A DNA stretch of 20,439 bases from an uncultured Pseudomonadota bacterium (GTDB lineage Bacteria; Pseudomonadota; Gammaproteobacteria; Steroidobacterales; Steroidobacteraceae), in NCBI GenBank assembly GCA_903910215.1, contig CAIVYV010000086.1, positions 1-20,439 of the forward strand, in the 5' to 3' direction. Shown here piece by piece: positions 1-7,623 of the stretch. Below the pieces are notes generated by a model that worked only from the letters and a program-made list of their open reading frames with translations, had not been told where the DNA came from and searched no databases. Position 1 is the stretch's first letter. Each line of letters opens with the position of its first letter. Both the position numbers and the translations under genes were made by a program.

Positions 1-1008
1 CGACACTTTATACCAAAGCTCGCTGTCGGGCTCCATCACGCGCGCGGCAGAACTTGCGAGCAACGTGAACTCGAGCGGCTGGATCTGAAGATCAAAATGC
101 GTGAAAGAATGTTCGATCGCACCCAGTTCAAGCGCGCTCTCGTTGGCAATGAAATGATTTCGCACGAACGCGTTGGCAGCGCTTTCCGTCTCGAACTCTG
201 GCAGACACCACAATCCACCCCAAATGCCGCGTGTCGGGCGGCGCTCGAGATACACCGCCCCTTGGAAGTCACGAATGATCGGCATCCAAACGCGCTTCGA
301 TCGGCGCTCGGCGCGACTCTTACGGCGCTTCTTGGCAGGAAGTTCGCTTTGCCTATGTATCGCACGCGCGCCGCAGAAATCTGTCATGGGGCACAGCACG
401 CAAGCAGGCTTACTGCGGGTGCAGAGCGTAGCGCCCAGATCCATGATCGCTTGCGTATAGGTGGCGAGATCATGCTGCGGTGTACAAGCTTCCGACAGAA
501 TCCAAAGGTCATCGGTGGTTTTCTTTGCCGCCGGATCACCGTCGATCAAAAATACGCGCGACAGTACCCGCTTCACGTTGCCATCGAGTATCGGATATCG
601 AGCGCCAGTCGATAACGCGAGAATGGCGCCGGCCGTCGAACGACCGATTCCGGGTAATGCCGCCACGGCCTCGAAAGTGAGTGGGAATTCACCGCCGTGC
701 TCATCGCGAACGGCAATCGCAGCACGATGCAGATTGCGTGCGCGCGCGTAGTAACCAAGCCCTGTCCAGAGATGCAGCACTTCATCGATAGGCGCATCGG
801 CAAGCGAGCGCACATCCGGAAAGCGCTGCATAAAACGCTGGTAGTAGGGGATCACGGTCGACACTTGCGTCTGCTGCAACATGATCTCGCTGATCCAGAC
901 GCGGTAGGCGGTGCGGTCGCGCTGCCACGGCAAATCGTGACGACCGGCCCTCGCGTGCCAGGCGATCAGTTCGGGAGCGAATTGGGTGGTGATGGCATCG
1001 AGATCCAC
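1..1008 (-). CDS. mutY: A/G-specific adenine glycosylase MutY (3' end cut by window edge)
   Basis: MutY removes adenine mispaired with 8-oxoguanine and works with MutM in the GO repair system. Reading the reverse strand from a GTG at 1008 gives 336 codons with no stop before the window edge. The protein begins VDLDAITTQF and soon reaches LPWQ, as MutY does. It has the catalytic-glutamate segment SEIMLQQTQV, the helix-hairpin-helix LPGIGRSTAGAI, and the catalytic aspartate in ILDGNVKRV. The iron-sulfur cysteines are spaced C-x6-C-x2-C-x5-C, as in the family. The C-terminal MutT-like domain contains FTHFDL. An in-frame TGA lies ten codons upstream of the GTG and no ATG or TTG falls between, so GTG is the best start; its Shine-Dalgarno is weak. 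E. coli MutY is 350 residues, so only a short tail is missing. The identity is very secure, the exact start less so. Confidence 0.96.
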   Translation of the reverse strand, partial: MDLDAITTQFAPELIAWHARAGRHDLPWQRDRTAYRVWISEIMLQQTQVSTVIPYYQRFMQRFPDVRSLADAPIDEVLHLWTGLGYYARARNLHRAAIAVRDEHGGEFPLTFEAVAALPGIGRSTAGAILALSTGARYPILDGNVKRVLSRVFLIDGDPAAKKTTDDLWILSEACTPQHDLATYTQAIMDLGATLCTRSKPACVLCPMTDFCGARAIHRQSELPAKKRRKSRAERRSKRVWMPIIRDFQGAVYLERRPTRGIWGGLWCLPEFETESAANAFVRNHFIANESALELGAIEHSFTHFDLQIQPLEFTLLASSAARVMEPDSELWYKVS

Positions 1009-1107
1009 CTCGCTATTGTAATGTCCAACCTGAGGTCAGCGGCATCGGTCGTTAGCGCGCCCACGGCCCAAGCGCACTAAAACCTTCCTCGAACGGGGGG
1101 ACTGATC

Positions 1108-2292
1108 ATGGGATCTCAATCGAATGCGTTTTTTGCGGTGCCCCAAGGCCCGCACGGCATGTTGGTCGAGGCCGATCGCGACGAGCGAGCACGACAAGAG
1201 TTCGTCAGAAGCTTCAAGGCCTTCATTCAGAGCGATGTCGTTCCGGGAATCCACGCGACCTATCACCATGAGGTGAAGCCGCTGTTCGAACGACGCGCGG
1301 GTCATCCACCTCGGGATCGCCATGAGATCCGTGAGTTGATGACGCAGCACCCTCTTTTTCGTAACTACGCATCCCTGCAGCGCGTGAGTCAGGAGTTGTT
1401 GTGGGACGTCGTACTCGATTCGATTGAGCGTACGTTGCCTGAGCTTGTCGAACGAGCGCGCTTGCGAGGCAAGACCTCGTGCGGCTCACTGACGTTAGAT
1501 CCCGCATTGTCGCTGCCTAAGTATGCAGTCGGCGTGGATATCCATTGCATGCCCGGCGGTTACGGTGGTGAAGGTGGGCCGGGTGATGTCACCGCCGGCG
1601 CGCTCTATGACCGCGGCGTCTATCTCTATGCGCTTGGCATGATGGGACCGATGAACGATGACATCGGCGGTTCCGCTGCGAAGTTCGTTCGCGATCGATT
1701 TCCTGACTTCAAGCCACGCCGAATACTGGATCTCGGCTGCACGGTCGGACATAGCACGCTGCCCTTCGTCGATGCGTTCCCACAAGCTGAGGTTCATGCG
1801 ATCGACATCGGCCCGTCGTTGCTGCGCTACGCGCATGCGCGAGCCGAATCTCTAGGCAAGCGTGTGCACTTTTCACAGCAGGATGCGACGGCGACGAACT
1901 TTCCAGACGGACACTTTGATCTCATCACCTCATCGATTCTCTTTCACGAAACGTCAGCTAAAGCGTTACCTGCCATCCTGCGCGAGACTTGGCGCCTACT
2001 CGCGCCCGGCGGAATCGCCGTGCACGGCGATTTGCCACCCTTCTGGGCGATGGATGAGTTCAACCAATTCATGCTCGACTGCGAGACTTGGTACAACAAT
2101 GAGCCCTATTGGGGTGCGATGCGCGAAGTCGATCAGGTCGCCCTCAGCATCAAGGCGGGCTTCGCGCCCGAGAAGGTCGAATTCTGCATGGCACCTTCCG
2201 CATATCGAGCCGCAGCCGGACACGATCGTAGTTTCGAGGCCGGCGAGTTTGCGCCGGGTAACGCGTGGCAAGTACTGGTGACCCGAAAATGA
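1108..2292 (+). CDS. class I SAM-dependent methyltransferase, substrate unknown
   Basis: A 394-residue predicted cytoplasmic methyltransferase. The Rossmann-type SAM-binding core starts near residue 205: motif I is ILDLGCTVGHS (206-216), the acidic residue after strand 2 is D233 in HAIDIG, the motif II region is DATATNFPDGHFDLI, and the post-II helix ends in WRLLAPGG. This is the class I (Methyltransf_11/25) pattern. The 200 residues before it, with HPLFRNYASLQR, form a helical domain I do not recognise, perhaps for substrate recognition. A G-rich Shine-Dalgarno (1095-1100) sits 7 bases before the ATG. The stop overlaps the start of the next gene (ATGA), which suggests translational coupling. 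Methyltransferase chemistry is confident; the substrate (small molecule, lipid or protein) cannot be read from the sequence. Confidence 0.88.
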   Translation: MGSQSNAFFAVPQGPHGMLVEADRDERARQEFVRSFKAFIQSDVVPGIHATYHHEVKPLFERRAGHPPRDRHEIRELMTQHPLFRNYASLQRVSQELLWDVVLDSIERTLPELVERARLRGKTSCGSLTLDPALSLPKYAVGVDIHCMPGGYGGEGGPGDVTAGALYDRGVYLYALGMMGPMNDDIGGSAAKFVRDRFPDFKPRRILDLGCTVGHSTLPFVDAFPQAEVHAIDIGPSLLRYAHARAESLGKRVHFSQQDATATNFPDGHFDLITSSILFHETSAKALPAILRETWRLLAPGGIAVHGDLPPFWAMDEFNQFMLDCETWYNNEPYWGAMREVDQVALSIKAGFAPEKVEFCMAPSAYRAAAGHDRSFEAGEFAPGNAWQVLVTRK

Positions 2293-2633
2293 GTATCTCC
2301 ATCAAACGCAGCATCAAGGGACGACGACCCCAGTTCTTCGCGGATGTCGAAACCGATCGACTACACGGCATGCTGATGGCGATGGCCACCGAGATGTCGG
2401 TTTTGTACGAGCGAGTCGATACGCTCGAACGGGTAGCCGCTCGAAAGGGCATCGTGCTGGCCGACGAGATGCAGGAATTCGAACCTGATGCAACGGTACA
2501 AGCCGAGCGCGAGGCCTGGCGACAGAACTTTCTCGCGCGACTCTTCTACTTGTATCGAGAAGAGCTAGATGATCGGCTCGGTCACGAGAACGATGAGCAG
2601 TATCGGCAATTCCTGAAGGATGTCGGGCGCTGA
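2289..2633 (+). CDS. small conserved-looking protein coupled to the methyltransferase, function unknown
   Basis: A 114-residue charged protein that I do not recognise. The ATG at 2289 overlaps the methyltransferase stop by four bases (ATGA), the usual mark of coupled translation. A start at 2265 is possible in this frame but would add eight residues inside the upstream gene. The N-terminus is basic (MSISIKRSIKGRRPQFF). The middle is a predicted amphipathic helix or short coiled coil (about residues 20-50, DRLHGMLMAMATEMSVLYERVDTLER). The C-terminal half is acidic and helical with many aromatic residues (LARLFYLYREELDDRL). There is no signal peptide or membrane segment. Tight linkage suggests a partner or regulatory subunit of the methyltransferase, but that is inference only. 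The reading frame is well supported by context and composition. Confidence 0.75.
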   Translation: MSISIKRSIKGRRPQFFADVETDRLHGMLMAMATEMSVLYERVDTLERVAARKGIVLADEMQEFEPDATVQAEREAWRQNFLARLFYLYREELDDRLGHENDEQYRQFLKDVGR

Positions 2634-2731
2634 CCTCGAACCCGTCCGGAGCGTGGTGCCCGACGGGGCGAAGACCGGAGCGTTCGACCTTCTTTGCTAG
2701 TCTTGCCAAGTTGCTTTGACAGGGGGTTTCC

Positions 2732-3409
2732 ATGGAAGAGATCAGTCTTGCGCACGGGCTGCTGAAGTACCTTCACATCCTGTTGTTCGTTTATTGGCTC
2801 GGCGGTGATGCCGGCGTGTTCTACTCGAGCAAGTTCGTCACGAATACGAACCTGTCGCGCGATGCGCGGCTCGCAGCATTCAAGATCTTCATCAATCTCG
2901 ACATGCTGCCCCGCTACTGCCTTGCTCTCATGCTCACGGTGGGTGGCGTGTTGGCCGAGTTCATCGGCTACGAACATCCCCTGTGGCAGACGATCGCGAT
3001 CGTCGCGTTGGGTCCGATCTGGGTTTGGGTGGTGCACACCATTCACGCGCGGGAAGGAACCCCTTTCGCCCGTACCCTCGCCGATTGGGATCGCCGATTC
3101 CGCGTATTCATGATCATCGCGATCATCGCCTCGGTCGGTTATCACTGGGTGACCGGGCCGCTGCAGCCTTATCCCTGGCTTGCCGCTAAGCTGTTAATTT
3201 TCGCCTTCCTGATCTTCTGCGGCTTCATGATCCGCTTGAAGATTCCGCCCTTCATCGAAGGCTTCAAAGTATTGGCCTCAACGGGCCCGACGCCCGAGAG
3301 CGATCAGAAAATGACCGACGGCATGGGCGCCTGTCGCCCCTACGTGCTTGCGATCTGGGCGGGCGTGGCGATCTCGGCCCTCATCGGCATTCTGAAGCCG
3401 GGGCAATAA
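2732..3409 (+). CDS. six-helix integral membrane protein, possibly CopD/HemJ-like
   Basis: A 225-residue inner-membrane protein with about six hydrophobic segments, near residues 10-30, 62-80, 84-104, 124-140, 148-168 and 203-221. The first helix carries KYLHILLFVYWLGGDAGVFY; a histidine followed by a WxGG turn resembles the CopD/HemJ group of small haem- or metal-associated membrane proteins. Other histidines (H8, H102, H105, H138) lie in or near helices. That likeness is by eye and weak, so the function is left open. A strong purine run (AGGGGG) precedes the ATG. It lies 98 bases after the small unknown gene, on the same strand, and could share its transcript. The 3' end faces the quinone oxidoreductase gene with a 19-base gap. 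Confidence 0.75.
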   Translation: MEEISLAHGLLKYLHILLFVYWLGGDAGVFYSSKFVTNTNLSRDARLAAFKIFINLDMLPRYCLALMLTVGGVLAEFIGYEHPLWQTIAIVALGPIWVWVVHTIHAREGTPFARTLADWDRRFRVFMIIAIIASVGYHWVTGPLQPYPWLAAKLLIFAFLIFCGFMIRLKIPPFIEGFKVLASTGPTPESDQKMTDGMGACRPYVLAIWAGVAISALIGILKPGQ

Positions 3410-3428
3410 ATCGCGCGGTATTAGCTCG

Positions 3429-4403
3429 TCAGGGGATGAGCACGGTCGAACCGACCGTCTTGCGCGCTTCGAGATCTCGATGGGCCTGCGCTGCTTCCAA
3501 CAGGGGGTAGCGCTGGCCCACGTGCAACTTGACCTTACGAGTGGTCACGGCGCGGAATAATTCTTTGGCAGCCGCATCGAGATCTTCGCGCTTGGCGATA
3601 TAAGCGAACAACGACGGACGCGTCAGAAACAGCGAGCCACGCTTGGCGAGCTCCATCGGTGACATCAGCGGTGGCGGACCGGATGCATTGCCATAGGTCA
3701 CCATCATGCCTAGCGGCGAAAGGCAATCGAGTGCAGCGAAGAAAGTCTCCTTGCCGACCGAATCGTAAACCACGGGCACACCGACGCCCTTGGTGATTTC
3801 TTTGACTCGTGCGACGAGATCGTCTTTGCCCATCACGAGGACGTGCTTGCAGCCCTCGCGTCGTGCCAAGGCGACTTTGGTATCGCTACCCACCACGCCG
3901 ATGACTTTGGCGCCAAGCGCTTTCGCCCATTGGCACAAAATGCTGCCGACACCACCCACGGCGGCGGTCACCATAATCCAATCGCCCTTCTTGACGCGAT
4001 ACGTGCGACGCAACAAGTACTGCGCCGTCAGGCCCTTCAGCATCATGGCGGCAGCCTGTTCGTCGCTGATCGCTTTTGGCAACTTCACGACCCGCGCTGC
4101 CGGCAAGTTGCGCAGCTCGCAGTAACTACCGGGCTGAGTGTGCACATAGGCGACGCGATCGCCTTTCTTGAAACCTTTGACCTTACGGCCGATCGCCGTG
4201 ACGACGCCTGCCGCCTCGCGGCCCAAACCAGCGGGCAGCGGCATCGCGTAGAGCCCGGTGCGATCGTAAACGTCGATGTAGTTGAGACCAATCGCCGTAT
4301 GGCGCAGCTGCAACTCACCTTCTGCTGGTGGACCCGGGTCGAAGTCTTCGTAGCGCAGGACGTCGGCGCCGCCGACCTCGTGTATCCGGATCGCCTTGGG
4401 CAT
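3429..4403 (-). CDS. qor: NADPH:quinone oxidoreductase, zinc-independent MDR family
   Basis: A 324-residue QorA-type enzyme (E. coli QorA is 327). It is expected to reduce quinones or similar enones with NADPH in the cytoplasm. The N-terminal GroES-like domain contains GLNYIDVYDRTGLY, typical of quinone reductases, and lacks the zinc-ligand cysteine cluster of alcohol dehydrogenases. The nucleotide-binding loop AAVGGVGS is at about residues 147-154, followed by LCQWAKALGAKVIGVVGS. The start codon shares one base with the stop of the PII gene upstream (TGATG), so both are almost certainly on one transcript and translation may be coupled. Through that gene it would fall under the sigma-54/NtrC-like promoter. 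The family call is secure; the physiological substrate is not. Confidence 0.93.
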   Translation of the reverse strand: MPKAIRIHEVGGADVLRYEDFDPGPPAEGELQLRHTAIGLNYIDVYDRTGLYAMPLPAGLGREAAGVVTAIGRKVKGFKKGDRVAYVHTQPGSYCELRNLPAARVVKLPKAISDEQAAAMMLKGLTAQYLLRRTYRVKKGDWIMVTAAVGGVGSILCQWAKALGAKVIGVVGSDTKVALARREGCKHVLVMGKDDLVARVKEITKGVGVPVVYDSVGKETFFAALDCLSPLGMMVTYGNASGPPPLMSPMELAKRGSLFLTRPSLFAYIAKREDLDAAAKELFRAVTTRKVKLHVGQRYPLLEAAQAHRDLEARKTVGSTVLIP

Positions 4404-4741
4404 CAGAGAGCCGACTCATCCGTCTCGCCCGTGCGGATGCGCACGACGCGATCGATGTCCGTGATGAAAATCTTACCGTCGCCCACCTTGCCAGTTTTGG
4501 CAGCTTTAACGATGGCTTCGGTTACCTGATCGACGAGATCCGCACGCACGGCAACCTCGATGCGAGTCTTCGGTACGAAATCGACCACGTACTCGGCGCC
4601 ACGGTACAACTCGGTGTGACCGCGCTGACGACCAAAACCTTTGACTTCGGTCACGGTCATTCCCGAGACCCCGATCTCCGAGAGCGCAGCGCGCACGTCG
4701 TCGAGCTTGAACGGCTTGATGATGGCTGTGACGAGTTTCAT
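4403..4741 (-). CDS. glnK: nitrogen regulatory protein PII (GlnB/GlnK type)
   Basis: A 112-residue PII signal protein, the normal family length. It senses 2-oxoglutarate, ATP/ADP and, by uridylylation, glutamine, and controls NtrB, glutamine synthetase adenylylation or ammonium channels. It starts MKLVTAIIKPFKLDDVR. The T-loop contains the uridylylation tyrosine Y51 in YRGAEYVVDF, the B-loop is TGKVGDGKIF, and the C-terminus RIRTGETDESAL is typical. The ATG at 4741 is preceded by GGGAG at a 9-base distance; a longer frame runs upstream but adds nothing family-like. No amtB follows, which is unusual for glnK; qor follows instead with a one-base overlap. The sigma-54 promoter upstream favours a GlnK-like, nitrogen-inducible role, so I use glnK, but GlnB cannot be excluded from the protein alone. 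Confidence 0.93.
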   Translation of the reverse strand: MKLVTAIIKPFKLDDVRAALSEIGVSGMTVTEVKGFGRQRGHTELYRGAEYVVDFVPKTRIEVAVRADLVDQVTEAIVKAAKTGKVGDGKIFITDIDRVVRIRTGETDESAL

Positions 4742-4790
4742 GTTGTGTTGCTCCCGATGCTGGCGCCGGACACGGCTTGAAAGGAATATT

Positions 4791-4805
4791 GCACCTTCCG
4801 TGCCA
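4791..4805 (-). promoter_or_regulatory. sigma-54 (-24/-12) promoter for glnK-qor
   Basis: On the reverse strand this reads TGGCACGGAAGGTGC. It matches the sigma-54 consensus TGGCACG-N4-TTGC at every fixed position but one (G for T before TGC). The GG and GC dinucleotides have the required 12-base spacing. Transcription would start near 4780, leaving a leader of about 40 bases before the PII start at 4741. The presence of NtrC-like sites upstream strengthens the call. Confidence 0.8.
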
Positions 4806-4867
4806 CGACGGCGAGAACCTGCGAGCGCGATTTTTCCGCTACTCACGCTGCTCTCACGCCAGCAGCC

Positions 4868-4882
4868 GCACCATTATGGCGC
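4868..4882 (-). promoter_or_regulatory. NtrC-binding-like site (proximal)
   Basis: GCACCATTATGGCGC matches the NtrC palindrome GCACCA-N3-TGGTGC at all but one fixed position. Its centre lies about 95 bp upstream of the start predicted from the sigma-54 element, a normal enhancer distance. Confidence 0.65.
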
Positions 4883-4899
4883 AGCGTGATCCAAAAAGC

Positions 4900-4914
4900 G
4901 CCCGGTGGTGGTGC
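4900..4914 (-). promoter_or_regulatory. second, weaker NtrC-like site (distal)
   Basis: GCCCGGTGGTGGTGC keeps one perfect NtrC half-site (GGTGC) and a poor match in the other arm. Its centre is 32 bp from that of the stronger site, about three helical turns and the same spacing as the two high-affinity sites of E. coli glnA. On its own it would be unconvincing. It also lies 33 bp before the start of the divergent flavoprotein gene. Confidence 0.4.
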
Positions 4915-4946
4915 GCGATCGAGCGAATGCCCTATTCTCGCCCGCC

Positions 4947-6155
4947 ATGAGCGTCGCAATTATCGGGGCGGGACAAGCCGCTGCCCAACTGATCGATTCC
5001 TTGCGCCGTCGCGGCCATGCCGGCGCGATCACGTTGGTGGGTGATGAGGGGTTTCCCTATCAACGCCCGCCGCTGTCGAAAAAGTACCTCGCCGGAGAAC
5101 TCGGTCTCGATCGTTTGCAATTACGACAACCCAGCTATTTCGATGAGCAGCGGGTCGAGCTGCGACTAGGGCGCCGAGCAACCGCGATCGACCGGCACGC
5201 AAAGCAAGTACAGCTCGTTGGCGGCGCGACGCTCGATTACGAGCACCTCATCATCGCGACCGGCAGTCATCCGCGCCGCTTGAAGATGCCAGGCGCCGAC
5301 CTTGCCGGCGTTCACTACCTGCGCTCGTCGAGCGACGCAGACCATCTGCGCACCGAGGTGCACGTGGGCCAGCGCGCCGTGATCATCGGCGGCGGCTACA
5401 TCGGTCTTGAGGTCGCTGCGACGCTGCGCCAACTCGGCATGGAAGTCACCGTGCTCGAGATGGCCGATCGCGTGATGAATCGCGTCGTCGCCGAGCCGGT
5501 CTCACGCTATTACGAGCGCGAGCACGCGAGCCACGGCGTGAAAATCGAATTGGGTGTAGGCGTCTTGGCGTTGCAGGGTGACACCAACGGGCGCGTCTGC
5601 GCTGTCGAGACGAATCGCGGCGCCATCGCAGCGAATCTGGTGGTCGTCGGGATCGGCGTATTGCCCACCGATGAGCTTGCGCAGAACGCCGGTCTCGCTT
5701 GCGATAACGGCATCGTGGTCGACGAGTATTGTCGAACTTCGGATCAGGCGATCTTCGCCATCGGCGATTGCAGCAATCACCCGTCAGCGCATTACGGACG
5801 CCGCGTTCGACTCGAATCCGTGGACAACGCGTTCGAGCAGGCGAACACCGTCGCTACCAACATCACGGGTACGCCAACCAAACATGATCGCGTGCCTTGG
5901 TTCTGGTCGGATCAATATCATCACAAGCTGTTGATCGTCGGGCTTGCTGATGGCCATGACCAAGCCATTCTTCGTGGCGATCAGGCCAACCACAGCTTCT
6001 CGGTATGCTACCTGCGCGATGGCGAATTCATCGCCATCGACACCGTCAACATGGCCAAAGATCAGATGGCGGCGCGCAAGCTCATCGCGTCACGCATGCG
6101 GCCGGACCCAAACAAGCTCGCGGATATTTCGATTGCACTCAAAGATTGCGGGTAG
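4947..6155 (+). CDS. FAD/NADH-dependent ferredoxin (rubredoxin) reductase family protein
   Basis: A 402-residue flavoprotein of the putidaredoxin/BphA4 ferredoxin-reductase family, expected to pass electrons from NAD(P)H to a small iron-sulfur protein. The FAD-binding GAGQAA is at residues 7-12, and the FAD-site segment PYQRPPLSKKYL follows. The second dinucleotide fold is IIGGGYIGLE (146-155), with acidic E171 at the end of its next strand, which suggests NADH. ATGSHPR and AIGDCSNH are the other FAD contacts. WFWSDQY near residue 310 opens the reductase C-terminal domain. ATG 4947 places the first glycine motif where the family has it. A GTG at 4905 is in frame but adds unrelated residues. 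No Shine-Dalgarno is visible before 4947. No ferredoxin or oxygenase gene is nearby, so its partner is unknown. Its 3' end overlaps the transporter gene by 17 bases. Confidence 0.9.
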   Translation: MSVAIIGAGQAAAQLIDSLRRRGHAGAITLVGDEGFPYQRPPLSKKYLAGELGLDRLQLRQPSYFDEQRVELRLGRRATAIDRHAKQVQLVGGATLDYEHLIIATGSHPRRLKMPGADLAGVHYLRSSSDADHLRTEVHVGQRAVIIGGGYIGLEVAATLRQLGMEVTVLEMADRVMNRVVAEPVSRYYEREHASHGVKIELGVGVLALQGDTNGRVCAVETNRGAIAANLVVVGIGVLPTDELAQNAGLACDNGIVVDEYCRTSDQAIFAIGDCSNHPSAHYGRRVRLESVDNAFEQANTVATNITGTPTKHDRVPWFWSDQYHHKLLIVGLADGHDQAILRGDQANHSFSVCYLRDGEFIAIDTVNMAKDQMAARKLIASRMRPDPNKLADISIALKDCG

Positions 6156-7545
6156 CCGGCGGCAACTCGGGATATCTCCCTAGGCGCGCGATCATGAGGC
6201 CGGAGATCGCAAACAGCACGACATAGACCCACAGTACGGGCGTGTGGGTACCAAGCACATCGAAGGCACGGTTAGTTGCGATGACCGCAGTGCCCGACCC
6301 GAAAGTCCAGGCCGCGTATTGCCATCCGTAGTTTTCGGCGTAAGCCACGTTGCCGAAATAGCGCGTGATCAAGACGGCGATCACATCGAGCTCGGCGCCC
6401 GCAGCAAGACCGATGCAAACTGCCGCTACCAAGGCGGTGGTACTGCTGGCATCAAGCGCGAGCAGCACCACACCGATGATCGGAAAGATGAGGATCGAGG
6501 CGGCCACATACGGCGCGAAATACCGATCCATCAGGAAGCCGGCAAAGGCACGCCCCACGATCAACGCGAGACCCAGCGCACCTTGCACGGCCGCAGCCTG
6601 TGCAGGGTCGATGCCGCGAGCACGCAAGATCGGCACGAGCGGAATCAATACGCCACCGATCGCAAAGGCCAGCAGCAAGAACGCAGCAAACATCCACCAG
6701 AAACGAGGGAATCGACGCGATTCGGTGGCGGTGTAACCGATGCGGACGGGTTCGCCCGACTGCGCGACGCTCGTCTCGGACGAAGCACCCTCGGACTCGC
6801 CCGGCACTCGCCCGTCGAGCCCAAGCCCGACTTCACTCGGCGTATCGCGCAACTTCCAAAGCACGATGGGCAAAGTGACGAGTAACGTGAGGATGCCAAG
6901 CCCTGCATAGGCACCGCGCCAGCCGACGGCATCGATCAAAAACTGCGAGACCGACGATAACACCGCACCGCCAATGCCGATGCCCGCCAAGGCCGCCCCA
7001 AACGCCTGGCCACGACGACGATCGAACCAGGCTGCGACAACGCGCGAATAGGCAATCGAGGAAGTGCCCGCGCCGATGATGGGAATCAGCGCGAACACCG
7101 CATAGAAATGCAGCAGGTTCGGCGTGAGCCAATACAGCGAAATCAAGGCAAACGCAAAGAGGATGATGCCGATGATCGCCCAGCGACGAACGCCCTGACG
7201 ATCGAAGAGCTTGCCGATGTAGAGCGACGAGACGACCGTCACAATGGTGCCGATCAGCGTGACGACAGCATATTCCGTCTGGCTCCAACCAAACTCGGCC
7301 GTGATGGGGCCTTGAAAGATACCGATGGCGAAGAGATTGATCGAGGCGACGCCCGTCGCCAGACCCACCATCGTGGCAAACACCACACCGCGAGTTCCCC
7401 GCGGCAATGCAGCGAGCACGGCGGCCACGATAGCGAGCGCGATCATGGCGCCTCGAAAGAGCGGCGCCACCAACAGGGTCGACAACAGCAACACCAAGGC
7501 GATCGCGATGAAACGCCGATCGAAAGTCACTCGCTCCGGCTGCAT
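6139..7545 (-). CDS. MFS transporter with extra N-terminal membrane hairpin
   Basis: A 468-residue major facilitator superfamily inner-membrane protein. Hydrophobic segments suggest about 14 helices: an N-terminal pair (about residues 11-46), then the usual 12 in two halves split by a charged loop near residues 232-270. The motif A equivalent GKLFDRQGVRR lies between helices 2 and 3 of the core. The early segment SINLFAIGIFQGPITAEFGWSQTEYA resembles the oxalate/formate and monocarboxylate antiporter branch. A strong Shine-Dalgarno (GAGGGGGA) precedes the ATG at 7545. It is divergent from the isoaspartyl peptidase, with 78 bases between the starts. Substrate prediction would be a guess; a small organic anion is possible. 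Confidence 0.88.
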   Translation of the reverse strand: MQPERVTFDRRFIAIALVLLLSTLLVAPLFRGAMIALAIVAAVLAALPRGTRGVVFATMVGLATGVASINLFAIGIFQGPITAEFGWSQTEYAVVTLIGTIVTVVSSLYIGKLFDRQGVRRWAIIGIILFAFALISLYWLTPNLLHFYAVFALIPIIGAGTSSIAYSRVVAAWFDRRRGQAFGAALAGIGIGGAVLSSVSQFLIDAVGWRGAYAGLGILTLLVTLPIVLWKLRDTPSEVGLGLDGRVPGESEGASSETSVAQSGEPVRIGYTATESRRFPRFWWMFAAFLLLAFAIGGVLIPLVPILRARGIDPAQAAAVQGALGLALIVGRAFAGFLMDRYFAPYVAASILIFPIIGVVLLALDASSTTALVAAVCIGLAAGAELDVIAVLITRYFGNVAYAENYGWQYAAWTFGSGTAVIATNRAFDVLGTHTPVLWVYVVLFAISGLMIARLGRYPELPPATRNL

Positions 7546-7568
7546 CGTTCCCCCTCGTTGCTTGCCGC

Positions 7569-7574
7569 TACAAT
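7569..7574 (+). promoter_or_regulatory. possible -10 box for the isoaspartyl peptidase gene
   Basis: TACAAT is a good -10 hexamer located 49 bases before the ATG at 7624. No convincing -35 lies 16-18 bases upstream, so the call rests on the -10 and on its position in the divergent gap. Confidence 0.3.
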
Positions 7575-7590
7575 CATGCGAATCGACCTG

Positions 7591-7621
7591 ATCATAGCCA
7601 CTTCCGGCAGGAGCCGTCGAA
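7591..7621 (-). promoter_or_regulatory. possible sigma-70 promoter for the MFS gene
   Basis: On the reverse strand, TTCGAC (7616-7621) and TATGAT (7591-7596) resemble -35 and -10 boxes. The 19-base spacer is long and the -35 is only fair, so this is tentative. A start near 7584 would give a leader of about 40 bases. Confidence 0.3.
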
Positions 7622-7623
7622 CT

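Noticed and set aside
97..615. 172-codon plus-strand reading frame at the left edge
   Set aside because: It is antisense to mutY, whose reverse-strand translation shows every family motif. The plus-strand product is not recognisable.
2646..2682. Direct repeat CCGGAGCG (two copies, 29 bases apart) in the gap before the membrane protein gene
   Set aside because: Only 8 bases and two copies in GC-rich DNA, so chance is likely. No promoter or mobile-element context.
2712..2717. TTGACA just before the membrane protein gene
   Set aside because: A perfect -35 hexamer in sequence, but it lies about 15 bases before the ATG with no room for a -10 and start site, so it is coincidental.
7108..7623. Long N-terminal extension of the isoaspartyl peptidase frame
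   Set aside because: These codons are antisense to the MFS gene and lack peptidase features. The Shine-Dalgarno and signal peptide place the start at 7624.
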